Shown: piece after piece, positions 49,852-57,560 of the stretch | How positions within the stretch are numbered: position 1 is the first letter of the stretch | Layout: each line of letters starts with the position of its first letter | DNA from: JAGSOU01 sp049974865 | GTDB lineage: Bacteria; Pseudomonadota; Alphaproteobacteria; Rhodobacterales; Rhodobacteraceae | DNA length: 64,000 bases | Assembly (NCBI GenBank): GCA_049974865.1 | Contig: JBNGCX010000002.1 | Span: forward strand, 44,264 to 108,263 | Direction: 5' to 3' | Made by a program: the position numbers and the translations under genes | Notes under the pieces: model-generated | Database searches by the model: none | Told to the model about the DNA's origin: nothing | What the model saw: the letters and a program-made list of their open reading frames with translations, nothing else

Positions 49852-51000
49852 ATGATCCTGCATGAATTCATGAGCTTCGAAATCCTGCGCGTCATCTGGT
49901 GGCTGCTGCTCGGCGTGCTGCTGATCGGCTTTGCCCTGACCGACGGCTTCGACCTCGGCGTCGGCGCGCTCCTGCCCTTCGTGGCCAAGACGGATACCCA
50001 GCGGCGGATCGCCATCAACACCATCGGCCCGGTCTGGGAGGGCAACCAGGTGTGGTTCATCCTGGGCGGCGGCGCCATCTTCGCCGCTTGGCCGCCGCTC
50101 TACGCGGTCAGCTTCTCGGGCTTCTACATCGCCATGTTCCTGATCCTGGCGGCGCTGATCCTGCGGCCCGTGGGCTTCAAGTACCGCTCCAAGCGCGAAA
50201 GCGCCACCTGGCGCAGCGCCTGGGACTGGGCGCTGTTCGTCGGCGGCTTCGTGCCCGCGCTGGTGTTCGGCGTGGCCGTGGGCAACGTGCTGCAAGGCGT
50301 GCCCTTCCGCCTGACCGAGGACCTGATGACCTATTACGAGGGCAGCTTCTTTGGTCTGCTGAACCCGTTCGCGCTGCTCGCCGGGCTGGTGTCGCTGTCC
50401 ATGCTGGTGATGCATGGCGGGGCCTGGCTGGCGCTGAAGACCGAGGGTCCGGTCCAGGCCCGTGCCAGGACCTACGGGTCCTACGCGGCGCTGGCCACGG
50501 CGGGGCTGTTCGTGTTGGCCGGCCTGTGGCTGGCCGTGGGCATCGACGCCTACCGCTTCACCGGCGCGGTGGTCACCGAAGGCCCTTCCAACCCGCTGCT
50601 GAGCGAGGTCGTGCGCGAAGGCTCGTGGCTGACCGCGTATGCCGACCGCCCCTGGATCGCCATCGCGCCGCTGATGGGCATCGGCGGTGCGCTGCTGGCC
50701 TATGTCCAGATCGGCAAGGGCCACGAGGTGGGGACCCTGCTGGCCTCCAAGCTGTCGATCTTCGGCATCATCTCGACCGTGGGGCTGACGATGTTCCCCT
50801 TCATCCTGCCCTCCAGCCTCGACCCGAACTCGTCGCTGACGGTGTGGGACAGCTCGTCTTCGCACCTGACGCTGTTCGTGATGCTGGTCTGCGCGGTGAT
50901 CTTCGTGCCGCTGATCCTGGCCTACACCGCCTGGGTCTACAAAGTGCTCTGGGGCAAGGTCACCGAGGATGACCTCGCCGAAGGCAGCCAATCCTACTGA
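49852..51000 (+). CDS. cydB: Cytochrome bd ubiquinol oxidase subunit II
   Basis: This 382-residue polytopic subunit forms the second half of cytochrome bd. The start MSFEILRVIWWLLLGVLLIG and the following ALTDGFDLGVGALLPF are hallmark CydB sequences, as are GPVWEGNQVWFILGGGAIFAAW and the late MFPFILPSSLDPNSSLTVWD. Eight to nine membrane helices are visible. ATG 49852 has GGAG upstream and lies 5 bases after the cydA stop. The gene is followed after 14 bases by the small subunit cydX, so the full bd oxidase is encoded in one run. Confidence 0.97.
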   Translation: MILHEFMSFEILRVIWWLLLGVLLIGFALTDGFDLGVGALLPFVAKTDTQRRIAINTIGPVWEGNQVWFILGGGAIFAAWPPLYAVSFSGFYIAMFLILAALILRPVGFKYRSKRESATWRSAWDWALFVGGFVPALVFGVAVGNVLQGVPFRLTEDLMTYYEGSFFGLLNPFALLAGLVSLSMLVMHGGAWLALKTEGPVQARARTYGSYAALATAGLFVLAGLWLAVGIDAYRFTGAVVTEGPSNPLLSEVVREGSWLTAYADRPWIAIAPLMGIGGALLAYVQIGKGHEVGTLLASKLSIFGIISTVGLTMFPFILPSSLDPNSSLTVWDSSSSHLTLFVMLVCAVIFVPLILAYTAWVYKVLWGKVTEDDLAEGSQSY

Positions 51001-51014
51001 GAAAGGACTGAACC

Positions 51015-51131
51015 ATGTGGTATTTCGCCTGGATCCTTGGCCTGCCGCTGGCCGCGCTCTTTGCCGTGGTCAACGCGATGTGGCTGGAGCTGCACGAAGA
51101 CAACGTGACGATGAACGACGGCAAGAAGTAA
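51015..51131 (+). CDS. cydX: Cytochrome bd small subunit CydX
   Basis: This 38-residue single-span protein begins MWYFAWILGLPLAALFAVVN, the diagnostic CydX/CbdX pattern (MWYFxWxLG), and ends with a charged tail (ELHEDNVTMNDGKK). CydX binds CydA and stabilises the haem sites of the bd oxidase in the inner membrane. The ATG lies 14 bases after the cydB stop, with AAAGGA upstream. Although tiny, position and sequence make the call secure. A strong hairpin (51148-51170) follows within 20 bases and probably terminates the cyd operon. Confidence 0.93.
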   Translation: MWYFAWILGLPLAALFAVVNAMWLELHEDNVTMNDGKK

Positions 51132-51147
51132 CCGCCAAACCTCAACC

Positions 51148-51173
51148 CCGGGGCCGGCTCACGGCCCCGGTTT
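51148..51173 (+). terminator. Terminator of the cydDCABX operon
   Basis: CCGGGGCCG and CGGCCCCGG form a perfect nine-base stem with a GCTCA loop, followed directly by TTT and a T-rich stretch (TTTGCGTTTG). It lies 16 bases after the cydX stop. It has the form of a rho-independent terminator with a short T-tract. Confidence 0.75.
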
Positions 51174-51224
51174 GCGTTTGCGGACCTGCAAGGCGGCGCC
51201 CGCACAAGAACAAAGGTTAAAGAC

Positions 51225-52208
51225 ATGAGCGTTTCCCAACCGGACGAGCTGCCCGTGGAAATCGCGCGGCTGGAGCATTTCCCGATCACCTTCTTCGCCA
51301 CGGTGATGGGCATGCTGGGCCTGACCCTGGCCCTCAAGGCCGCCGAGCACAGCTATGGCCTCGGCCCCGCCCTGTCCCTGATCGCGCTGGGCGTGTCCGT
51401 GGCGATGCTGGCGACCGTGGCGCTGTTCTACATCGCCAAGGCGCTGCGCCACCCGCAGGCGGTGAAATGGGAATGGGACCACCCGGTGCGGCTGGCCTTC
51501 TTTCCCACGATCTCGATCTCCATCCTGTTGCTCGCCACGGCCACCCTGGCCTTCGCGCCGGGATTGGCGCGGGCGCTTTGGCTGATCGGCATCGTGCTCC
51601 AGGGCGCGTTGTTCCTCATCGTGGTCTCAAGCTGGATCAGCCATGAGAAATACAAGCACCCCCACCTGTCGCCGGCCTGGTTCATCCCGGCCGTGGGCAA
51701 CGTGGTGGTGCCGGTCGCGGGCGCCCAGCTGGGATATGCCGAGCTGTCCTGGCTGTTCTTCTCGGCCGGGCTGGTCTTCTGGGTGGTGCTGCTGACGCTG
51801 GTGATGAACCGGCTGATGTTCCACGACCCGCTGCCGGGCCGGCTGCAGCCGACGTTGGTGATCCTGATCGCGCCACCCGCGGTGGCCTTCATCGCCTGGG
51901 TGCGCCTGACCGGCGAGGTCGGGGATTTCGGCCATATCCTGCTGAACATCGGCTACGTCTTCACCGGCATCGTGGCCATGCAGATGCCCCGCATCCTGCG
52001 CCTGCCCTTCGCCCTGTCCTTCTGGGCGCTGAGCTTCCCGCTGGCCGCGGTGACCATCTCCAGCTTCCTCTATGCCGAGAAGGCGGCCTCGGGCGTGCAC
52101 AAGGTGCTGGGCACGGCGCTGCTGGCGCTGCTGGTCGTGACGATCCTCGCCCTCGTGGCGCGGACCCTGACCGCGATCCGGCGCCGAGAGGTCTGCCTGC
52201 CCGAATGA
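51225..52208 (+). CDS. SLAC1/TDT-family anion channel or transporter (TehA-like)
   Basis: This 327-residue inner-membrane protein has ten predicted helices in the TehA/SLAC1 arrangement. It starts with an amphipathic IARLEHFPITFFATVMGMLGL segment, typical of the family. Conserved features include FFPTISISILLLATATLAF and PAWFIPAVGNVVVPVAGAQL. Family members conduct anions or dicarboxylates or are linked to tellurite resistance; the substrate here is unknown. It lies 93 bases after cydX, beyond the hairpin, so it is probably transcribed separately or by read-through. It converges with znuB, ending 20 bases before it. Confidence 0.85.
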   Translation: MSVSQPDELPVEIARLEHFPITFFATVMGMLGLTLALKAAEHSYGLGPALSLIALGVSVAMLATVALFYIAKALRHPQAVKWEWDHPVRLAFFPTISISILLLATATLAFAPGLARALWLIGIVLQGALFLIVVSSWISHEKYKHPHLSPAWFIPAVGNVVVPVAGAQLGYAELSWLFFSAGLVFWVVLLTLVMNRLMFHDPLPGRLQPTLVILIAPPAVAFIAWVRLTGEVGDFGHILLNIGYVFTGIVAMQMPRILRLPFALSFWALSFPLAAVTISSFLYAEKAASGVHKVLGTALLALLVVTILALVARTLTAIRRREVCLPE

Positions 52209-52228
52209 ACCGGCCGGGCGCGGGCGGC

Positions 52229-53020
52229 CTAGCGCCCCCGCGCCCCCGCGATCACCTGAAACGCCGCAAAAAGCAGCGCCGCGACCGCCACGATGCTGGG
52301 CCCCGCCGGCGTGTCGAACATCAGCGAACTCCAAAGCCCGCCCAGCGCGGCCAGCACCCCCACCAGCACCGAAAGCGCGGCCATCCCCTCGGGCGTGCGC
52401 GACAGCCCGCGCGCCGCGGCCGCCGGGATGATCAGCATGGCGACGATCAGCAATGCCCCCACGACCTTGATCGCCACCGCCACCACCACCGCCAGCGCTA
52501 CCGTCAGCACCAGCCGCTCGCGCGCGGGGTCGATGCCCGAGGCATGAGCCAGCTCCTCGTTCAGGGTCGAGGTGACTAACCCCGGCCAGCGCCAGGCCAG
52601 CAGGCCCAGCACGGCCGCCACGCCGCCGGCGATGAAGCCGAGATCCGCCTTGCCCACGGCCAGGATGTCGCCGAAGAGATAGGCCGTCAGGTCCACCCGC
52701 ACCCCGTGCAGGAAGGACACGCCCACAAGGCCGAAGGCCAGCGCGGCATGGGCCAGCACGCCCAGCGCGGTGTCCATGGCCACGCCCCGCCCCGCCAGCG
52801 CCGAGACGCTCAGCGCCATCAGCAGGGCCACGGCCAGCGTGCCGACGAAGATGTCGGCCGACAGCGCCAGCGACAGCGCCACGCCCAGGATCGCGGCATG
52901 GGCCGTGGCCTCGCCGAAATATGCCATCCGCCGCCAGACCACGAAACAGCCCAGCGGCCCCGCGGCCAGCGCGACGCCTAGGCCGGCCAGGACCGCGCGC
53001 ACCAGGAAATCATCCAGCAT
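52229..53020 (-). CDS. znuB: Zinc ABC transporter permease
   Basis: This 263-residue ABC-3 family permease (PF00950) forms the membrane channel of the high-affinity zinc importer. It starts MLDDFLVRAVLAGLGVALAAG and then has GPLGCFVVWRRMAYFGEATAHA, the classic ZnuB opening with the AHAAILGVAL coupling stretch. Seven to eight helices follow, with LNEELAHASGIDP in the cytoplasmic coupling loop and KVVGALLIVAMLIIPAAAA near the end. I chose ATG 53020, which overlaps the znuC stop by 11 bases; the open frame further upstream only mirrors the His-rich codons of znuC. It is the last gene of the zur-znuC-znuB unit. Confidence 0.94.
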   Translation of the reverse strand: MLDDFLVRAVLAGLGVALAAGPLGCFVVWRRMAYFGEATAHAAILGVALSLALSADIFVGTLAVALLMALSVSALAGRGVAMDTALGVLAHAALAFGLVGVSFLHGVRVDLTAYLFGDILAVGKADLGFIAGGVAAVLGLLAWRWPGLVTSTLNEELAHASGIDPARERLVLTVALAVVVAVAIKVVGALLIVAMLIIPAAAARGLSRTPEGMAALSVLVGVLAALGGLWSSLMFDTPAGPSIVAVAALLFAAFQVIAGARGR

Positions 53021-53777
53021 GGGCGTGGTCCTTGTCGCTGTGATCGTGATGGTCGTGGTCGTGCGCATGATCATGCGCATGGTCATGCTCGTGCCGGTAG
53101 AGCGCCAGCGCCCCGCCCGTGCCCAGGCCGAACAGCGCCCGGTATTCCGGCGCGTTCGACACCACCGTGGGCGTCCCCTGGCAGCAGATATGCCTGTTCA
53201 GGCACAGAACCCGGTCCGAGGCGCTCATCACCACATGCAGGTCGTGGCTGACCAGAAGGATGGCGCAGCCGGTCTCCTGGCGCAGTTCCTCGATCAGTTC
53301 GTAGAAGGCCGCCTCGCCGGGCTGGTCCAGCCCCTGCGTGGGCTCGTCCATTACCAGGATCTGCGGATCGCTCAGCAGCGCCCGGGCCAGCAGCACCCGC
53401 TGGAATTGCCCGCCGGACAACGTGTCCATCTGCTGCCGCTCGACACCGGGCACGCCCACGCGCGCCAGCGCCGCGCGAGCCTCGGCATCGCTGCGGCGTT
53501 CGGGGAGGGAGAGGAAGCGGCGCACCGTCATCGGCATCCGCCCGTCGAAGGACAGCCGCTGCGGCATATAGCCGATCCGCAGCCCCTTTTGCCGCGTCAC
53601 CCGGCCCTCCGAGGGCTCGATCACCCCCAGCAGCGCCCGCAAAAGCGTTGACTTACCCGAGCCGTTCGGCCCCACGACGGTGACGATCTCGCCCGGTGCG
53701 ATGGTGAAATCCACGTGCTCCAGCGCCACGCGCCCGCCATAGCGCACGCCCATGCCCTCGGCTGTGATCAGGCTCAT
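53010..53777 (-). CDS. znuC: Zinc ABC transporter ATPase with His-rich tail
   Basis: This 255-residue ABC ATPase powers zinc import. Walker A is GPNGSGKST (about residue 38), the signature is LSGGQFQRV, Walker B is ILVMDEPTQGLD and the switch is LLVSHDLHVV. After the normal ATPase end the protein has a tail with a dense run of His and Asp (HEHDHAHDHAHDHDHHDH and beyond), about 25 residues, which could bind zinc at the cytoplasmic face. The tail codons overlap the znuB start region. ATG 53777 overlaps the zur stop (ATGA), so regulator and transporter are co-translated. Confidence 0.95.
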   Translation of the reverse strand: MSLITAEGMGVRYGGRVALEHVDFTIAPGEIVTVVGPNGSGKSTLLRALLGVIEPSEGRVTRQKGLRIGYMPQRLSFDGRMPMTVRRFLSLPERRSDAEARAALARVGVPGVERQQMDTLSGGQFQRVLLARALLSDPQILVMDEPTQGLDQPGEAAFYELIEELRQETGCAILLVSHDLHVVMSASDRVLCLNRHICCQGTPTVVSNAPEYRALFGLGTGGALALYRHEHDHAHDHAHDHDHHDHSDKDHAHAG

Positions 53778-54271
53778 GCTGCCCCCTGCGCCCGGCAGGC
53801 GGAACACAGGCCCACCGCCTCGATATTCATCCGTTCGATCCGGAACCCGACCTCTTCGGCGGCGCCCTGCGTCGCCTCCTGCACCTCCGTGCCCGGCGCC
53901 TCGGCCACCTGTTCGCAGCCGGTGCAGATCAGGAAGGCGGGGCTGTGCGGCTCCCCGGGATGCATGCAGGCGGTGAAGGCGTTCAGCCGGCGGATGCGAT
54001 GCGCCAGCCCGTTTTCCACCAGGAATTCCAGCGCCCGGTAGGCCACCGGGGGCTGCTTGCCGAACCCTTCCTCGGCCAGGCGCCCGAGCACGTCATAGGC
54101 GCCCAGCGCCTGGTGCGTCTCCAGCAGGATCTCCAGCGTGCGCCGGCGCACCGGCGTCAAGCGCAACCCCCTCTCGGCGGCCAGCGCCTCGGCGCGGGCC
54201 AGCACCTCGTCACTGCAGGCGTCATGGTCATGGGCGGCAAAGGCCAGCCCGGCGTTCTTATCGGTCGTCAT
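53774..54271 (-). CDS. zur: Fur-family zinc uptake regulator
   Basis: This 165-residue Fur-superfamily repressor senses zinc. A winged-helix domain contains LRLTPVRRRTLEILLETHQALG and PPVAYRALEFLVENGLAHR, the recognition region. The C-terminal dimer domain has the structural zinc pair CTGC (residues about 116-119) and a second CSAC pair near the end. The N-terminal HDHDACSDE stretch may add metal ligands. It is the first gene of the reverse unit zur-znuC-znuB and faces znuA across 77 bases containing a perfect Zur-type palindrome. Autoregulation and coordinated repression of znuA are therefore likely. Confidence 0.94.
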   Translation of the reverse strand: MTTDKNAGLAFAAHDHDACSDEVLARAEALAAERGLRLTPVRRRTLEILLETHQALGAYDVLGRLAEEGFGKQPPVAYRALEFLVENGLAHRIRRLNAFTACMHPGEPHSPAFLICTGCEQVAEAPGTEVQEATQGAAEEVGFRIERMNIEAVGLCSACRAQGAA

Positions 54272-54288
54272 CCCTTATGCCCCTTGAC

Positions 54289-54305
54289 ATGTTACGATAT
54301 AACAT
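54289..54305. promoter_or_regulatory. Zur box between zur and znuA
   Basis: ATGTTACGATATAACAT is a perfect inverted repeat with six-base arms and a five-base centre. It matches the established alphaproteobacterial Zur motif (ATGTTATANNATAACAT type). It lies 17 bases from the zur start and 43 from the znuA start, so it can control both directions at once. Confidence 0.85.
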
Positions 54306-54348
54306 AGCAATACATGCTCTCCGAATTCAAGCGACAAAGGAAACGCCC

Positions 54349-55293
54349 ATGCGTCTGCCCCTGATCTTTTCCGCCGCCCTTCTGGCCACGCCCGCCCTTG
54401 CCGAGGTGCCGAAGGTAATGACCGACCTGCCCGCCGTCCACTCCCTGACGACACAGGTGATGGGCGATCTGGGCAGCCCCGGCATCCTGCTGGAAAAGGG
54501 GGCGGACGCGCATCACTTCCAGCTCAAGCCCTCGCAGGCCCGTGCCCTATCCCGGGCCGAACTGGTGATCTGGGTCGGCCCTGAGATGACCCCCTGGCTG
54601 GAACGCACGATCGAGGGCGTGGGCCTCTCGGGCGAGACGCTGGAACTCTTTGATCTGGAGGCCACCCACCGGCAGGCGTTCGGCGCCGGGCATGCCGACG
54701 AGGACGGGCATGAAGATCACGCGGACGAGGCCGAACACGATGATCACGATCACGGCCACGACCACGGCGGGCTCGACCCCCACGCCTGGCTGACACCGGA
54801 GAACGGCCAGGCATGGCTGACAGCCATCTCCGCCGAGTTGTCCCGTCTCGACCCCGAGAACGCCGCTACCTACGCCGCCAATGCCGCGGCCGCCAAGGCG
54901 GCGCTGGAGGATACCGAGGCGAAAATCCGCACCACGCTCGCCCCCGTGGGCGATGCCCCGATCGTGGTGTTCCACGATGCCTACGGCTATTTCGCCAGCC
55001 ATTTCGGGGTGAATATCGCGGGAACCATCGCGCTCGGCGACGCAGCCGCGCCCGGTGCCGGCCACCTGGCCGAGATCCACGCGCAACTCGAACAGGCCGG
55101 CGCGATTTGCATCTTCCCCGAGACCCAGCATGATCCCGCCTATGTCGAAACCGTGGTTGAGGGCACCGGCGTGCGCGTGGGCGACATGCTGGACCCCTCC
55201 GGCACCTCGCTCGCCTACGGCCCCGGCCTCTATGACGCGCTGCTGACCGGGCTCGCCGCCACCATCGCCGATTGCGTGACCGCCGCCGAATAG
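54349..55293 (+). CDS. znuA: Zinc ABC transporter periplasmic binding protein
   Basis: This 314-residue periplasmic protein captures zinc for ZnuBC. A signal peptide (RLPLIFSAALLATPALA) is followed by the cluster A-1 fold. DLPAVHSLTTQVMGDLG and KGADAHHFQLKPSQARAL carry the first zinc-binding histidines. A long His/Asp-rich loop lies at about residues 113-145 (GHEDHADEAEHDDHDHGHDH). LDPHAWLTPENGQAW and VFHDAYGYFASHFGV follow with further ligands. The His-rich loop is characteristic of zinc- rather than manganese-specific family members. I chose ATG 54349 because the signal peptide starts there. The gene is divergent from zur and stands alone. Confidence 0.95.
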   Translation: MRLPLIFSAALLATPALAEVPKVMTDLPAVHSLTTQVMGDLGSPGILLEKGADAHHFQLKPSQARALSRAELVIWVGPEMTPWLERTIEGVGLSGETLELFDLEATHRQAFGAGHADEDGHEDHADEAEHDDHDHGHDHGGLDPHAWLTPENGQAWLTAISAELSRLDPENAATYAANAAAAKAALEDTEAKIRTTLAPVGDAPIVVFHDAYGYFASHFGVNIAGTIALGDAAAPGAGHLAEIHAQLEQAGAICIFPETQHDPAYVETVVEGTGVRVGDMLDPSGTSLAYGPGLYDALLTGLAATIADCVTAAE

Positions 55294-55357
55294 GGTTTCG
55301 ACGCCGCGCCCTGCGCCCTATTCTGGGTGCAGGGACATTCGAGAGCGGGAGGCGGAC

Positions 55358-56182
55358 ATGAGCGAATGGATCGCGGCGGCGCAGGAAGGGGCCATCCTGT
55401 GGCTCTGGCAGATGGGGGGCGGCGCGCATCCGCTGGAACAGCACAGCGCCAGCGCCGACACGCCCGAGACCTTGGCCGAGACGGCCGCCACCCTGATGCC
55501 CGGCGTCGATGGCCCCATCGTCGCCTGCGGCCTGCCCCAGGCCGGGTTCCGCAAGGTGCCCTGCGCGCCGCTCGATGCCGCGCCGGTGGAACTGGCGCAA
55601 AGCCCCCGGCGCATCGCCGCCATCCCCGGCCTGGCACAGGAAAACCCTGCCCATGTCACGCAGGGGGCGGAAACGAAAATGGCCGGCTTCCTGACGCTCA
55701 ACCCGAAATTCGACGGCGTGCTCTGCCTGCCGGGCCCCGAGACCGCCTGGGCCCATATCAGCGCCGGCGAGGTGGTCAGTTTCCAGACCTTCGCCACCGC
55801 CGAGACGACCCGCGACATGGCCGCGCGCCTCGGCCTGCGCGCCGAGGCCTGGGACGAATCCGCCTTTCTCGAGATGCTCTCCGACGTGCAGGCCAGACCC
55901 GAGAAGCTCGCCGGACGCCTGGCGAGCATCCGCGCCGAGGGGCTGCTCTCGGGGCTGTCCGAGAATGTCGCCCGCGGGCAGCTCTGGGGCGCCATGGTCG
56001 GGGCCGAGATGGCCGCCACCCGCCCCTACTGGCTGGGCCAGCCGGTGGCAGTGATCGGCGAGGGCGCGCTGGCCGCAATCTATGTCAGCGCGGTGAGTGC
56101 CCAGGGCGCCGCGCCGGTGCAGGCCAGGGGGCAAGACATGCTTTTGAAAGGGCTGGCCGAGGCGCGCGCGCGGCTGGGCTGA
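55358..56182 (+). CDS. 2-dehydro-3-deoxygalactonokinase-like protein with altered N-terminus
   Basis: This 274-residue protein resembles DgoK kinases, which phosphorylate 2-keto-3-deoxy-galactonate in galactonate breakdown. Family-like parts are IPGLAQENPAHVTQGAETKM in the middle (DgoK proteins have a PG...DVMRGEETQ block here), GPETAWAHISAGEVVSFQTF and the late IGEGALAAIYVSA. The N-terminal phosphate-binding stretch, which in DgoK reads like WIAVDWGT, is WIAAAQEGAILWLWQMGG here and lacks the Asp and Gly-Thr. The start is secure (GGGAGGCGG before ATG 55358). It may be an inactive or repurposed family member, and no other galactonate gene lies nearby. Confidence 0.65.
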   Translation: MSEWIAAAQEGAILWLWQMGGGAHPLEQHSASADTPETLAETAATLMPGVDGPIVACGLPQAGFRKVPCAPLDAAPVELAQSPRRIAAIPGLAQENPAHVTQGAETKMAGFLTLNPKFDGVLCLPGPETAWAHISAGEVVSFQTFATAETTRDMAARLGLRAEAWDESAFLEMLSDVQARPEKLAGRLASIRAEGLLSGLSENVARGQLWGAMVGAEMAATRPYWLGQPVAVIGEGALAAIYVSAVSAQGAAPVQARGQDMLLKGLAEARARLG

Positions 56183-56210
56183 GGCCGCGCCCTGCGCGAG
56201 GAGCGCGGGT

Positions 56211-56224
56211 TTGACCCGCATCAA
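56211..56224 (+). promoter_or_regulatory. FNR-type box before the exported-protein operon
   Basis: TTGACCCGCATCAA fits the FnrL consensus TTGAY-N4-RTCAA at every conserved position. It lies 44 bases before the ATG at 56269. A weak -10 such as TCTACT (56249-56254) would put the box near -43. The leader would then be very short, so either the start codon or the promoter may be slightly different. Confidence 0.5.
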
Positions 56225-56268
56225 GGTGCGGGAGGGCAGCGGCATGCTCTACTTCTGCGTGGAACCGC

Positions 56269-57540
56269 ATGGCCGAGGGAGGAAGAGCATTGCATGACCA
56301 CGCGCGCCGGGATTGGCGCCTGAGGTTCGTCGCGGGCCTTCTGGCGCTGACCTTGTCCCCGGCCCAAGCCGCGGCCACCGGGAACGGCGGCTCTTCCGAC
56401 CGCGGTGCGGAGGTTCTTTCGGAAACGCGCCACATTTCCCGTCCCGCCGATCCCATCCCCGGCGCCGATGCCGCCCAGCCCCCAGGGACCGCTGCCTCGG
56501 GCTGGACGGTCTATTCCAACACCCGCTACGGCACCACGATCCGCTACCCGCGCAGCCATTTCCGCCCGGCGGACGAGGCGCCGGTCAACGCGGACGGCTG
56601 CCGCTTCACCAGTCCCGACGGCCAGGCCGAGATGCGGGTCTGGGCCGAGCATAACACGCTGCGGCGCACCGTCACCGAGATGCGGACCGAAATCCTCGAG
56701 ACCCACCCGGCGGCCAGGATCCTGGACCAGAGCCGCGGAGACCACTGGTTCACGCTGAAACTGGACCTGGGCACGGCGATCCTGTACCGCCGCAGCCGCC
56801 TGGATAACGCCAACCGCATCCACAACATCGAGATCCGGTATCCCGCCGCACAAGCCGGGCGCTTCGACGCGGTGGCCGAACTGGTAGTGCATTCGCTGCG
56901 TCGCCCCGCCGTCGCGCCTCCGCCGGCGCCACCGAACGTGTCGCGGCCCGCGGCGCCCGGCGCCCCGCCTTCCCCGGCAGAGCCGGGCGGCGGCCATCCC
57001 GGCGGCGCGCAGATGGAACTGGCGTTCTGGCAATCCATCGCGGGGTCGGACGATCCGGCGATGTACGAGGCCTATCTGGCCCAATGGCCCGAGGGCACCT
57101 TCGCATCCCTGGCACGGCTGCAGATCGAACGTCTCACCGGGGCCGGCGCGGCCGGGCAGGAAGCGGAAGCGCGCTATTACACCCCCGCCCGGGGCTCGGC
57201 CGAGCGCCGGGCGATCATGGATGCCGCACGCCTGCCCGTTCAGCGCGAACTGGGTCAGCAGGTGATCTTCCTGGTCAGCGAGCTGCGCTGCGATGGCGCC
57301 TGGTGCTACCTGGAGGCCGAGCCGCTGACGCCCGACGGCGGCAAGCTGGACTGGTCCGCGACGCCCTATGCCGAAGATTGGGCGCATGACATGATGAGCG
57401 AACTTGTTATGGTTCTGCTGAGGCGCCGGGACGGCGGCTGGCAGGCGGTGGATTACGTGATCGGGCCGACCGACGTGTTCTGGTACAACTGGGTCGACGG
57501 CTACGGCCTGCCCGAACGGCTGTTCACGCCGGGAGAATGA
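56269..57540 (+). CDS. Exported protein of unknown function with a caspase-associated type repeat
   Basis: This protein of about 423 residues starts with a basic, then hydrophobic segment (LRFVAGLLALTLSPAQAAA), so it is probably exported. Residues about 80-215 form a domain opening WTVYSNTRYGTTIRYPRSHF and containing SPDGQAEMRVWAEHNTLRR. The next gene encodes a similar FTSPDGELAMGVSTL element. A Pro/Ala linker follows. Then comes AFWQSIAGSDDPAMYEAYLA with PEGTFASLARLQIERL, a repeat known from proteins associated with caspase-like domains. The C-terminal domain has two Cys (ELRCDGAWCYLE) and many aromatic residues. I do not recognise an overall function. The start could be further downstream. 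Confidence 0.65.
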   Translation: MAEGGRALHDHARRDWRLRFVAGLLALTLSPAQAAATGNGGSSDRGAEVLSETRHISRPADPIPGADAAQPPGTAASGWTVYSNTRYGTTIRYPRSHFRPADEAPVNADGCRFTSPDGQAEMRVWAEHNTLRRTVTEMRTEILETHPAARILDQSRGDHWFTLKLDLGTAILYRRSRLDNANRIHNIEIRYPAAQAGRFDAVAELVVHSLRRPAVAPPPAPPNVSRPAAPGAPPSPAEPGGGHPGGAQMELAFWQSIAGSDDPAMYEAYLAQWPEGTFASLARLQIERLTGAGAAGQEAEARYYTPARGSAERRAIMDAARLPVQRELGQQVIFLVSELRCDGAWCYLEAEPLTPDGGKLDWSATPYAEDWAHDMMSELVMVLLRRRDGGWQAVDYVIGPTDVFWYNWVDGYGLPERLFTPGE

Positions 57541-57560
57541 CCCGGCGGGGAGGGGGTCAG

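Noticed and set aside
53020..53086. Upstream extension of znuB with a Met/Thr/Arg-rich start
   Set aside because: This stretch is the His-rich tail of znuC read in another frame. The conserved ZnuB start is at ATG 53020.
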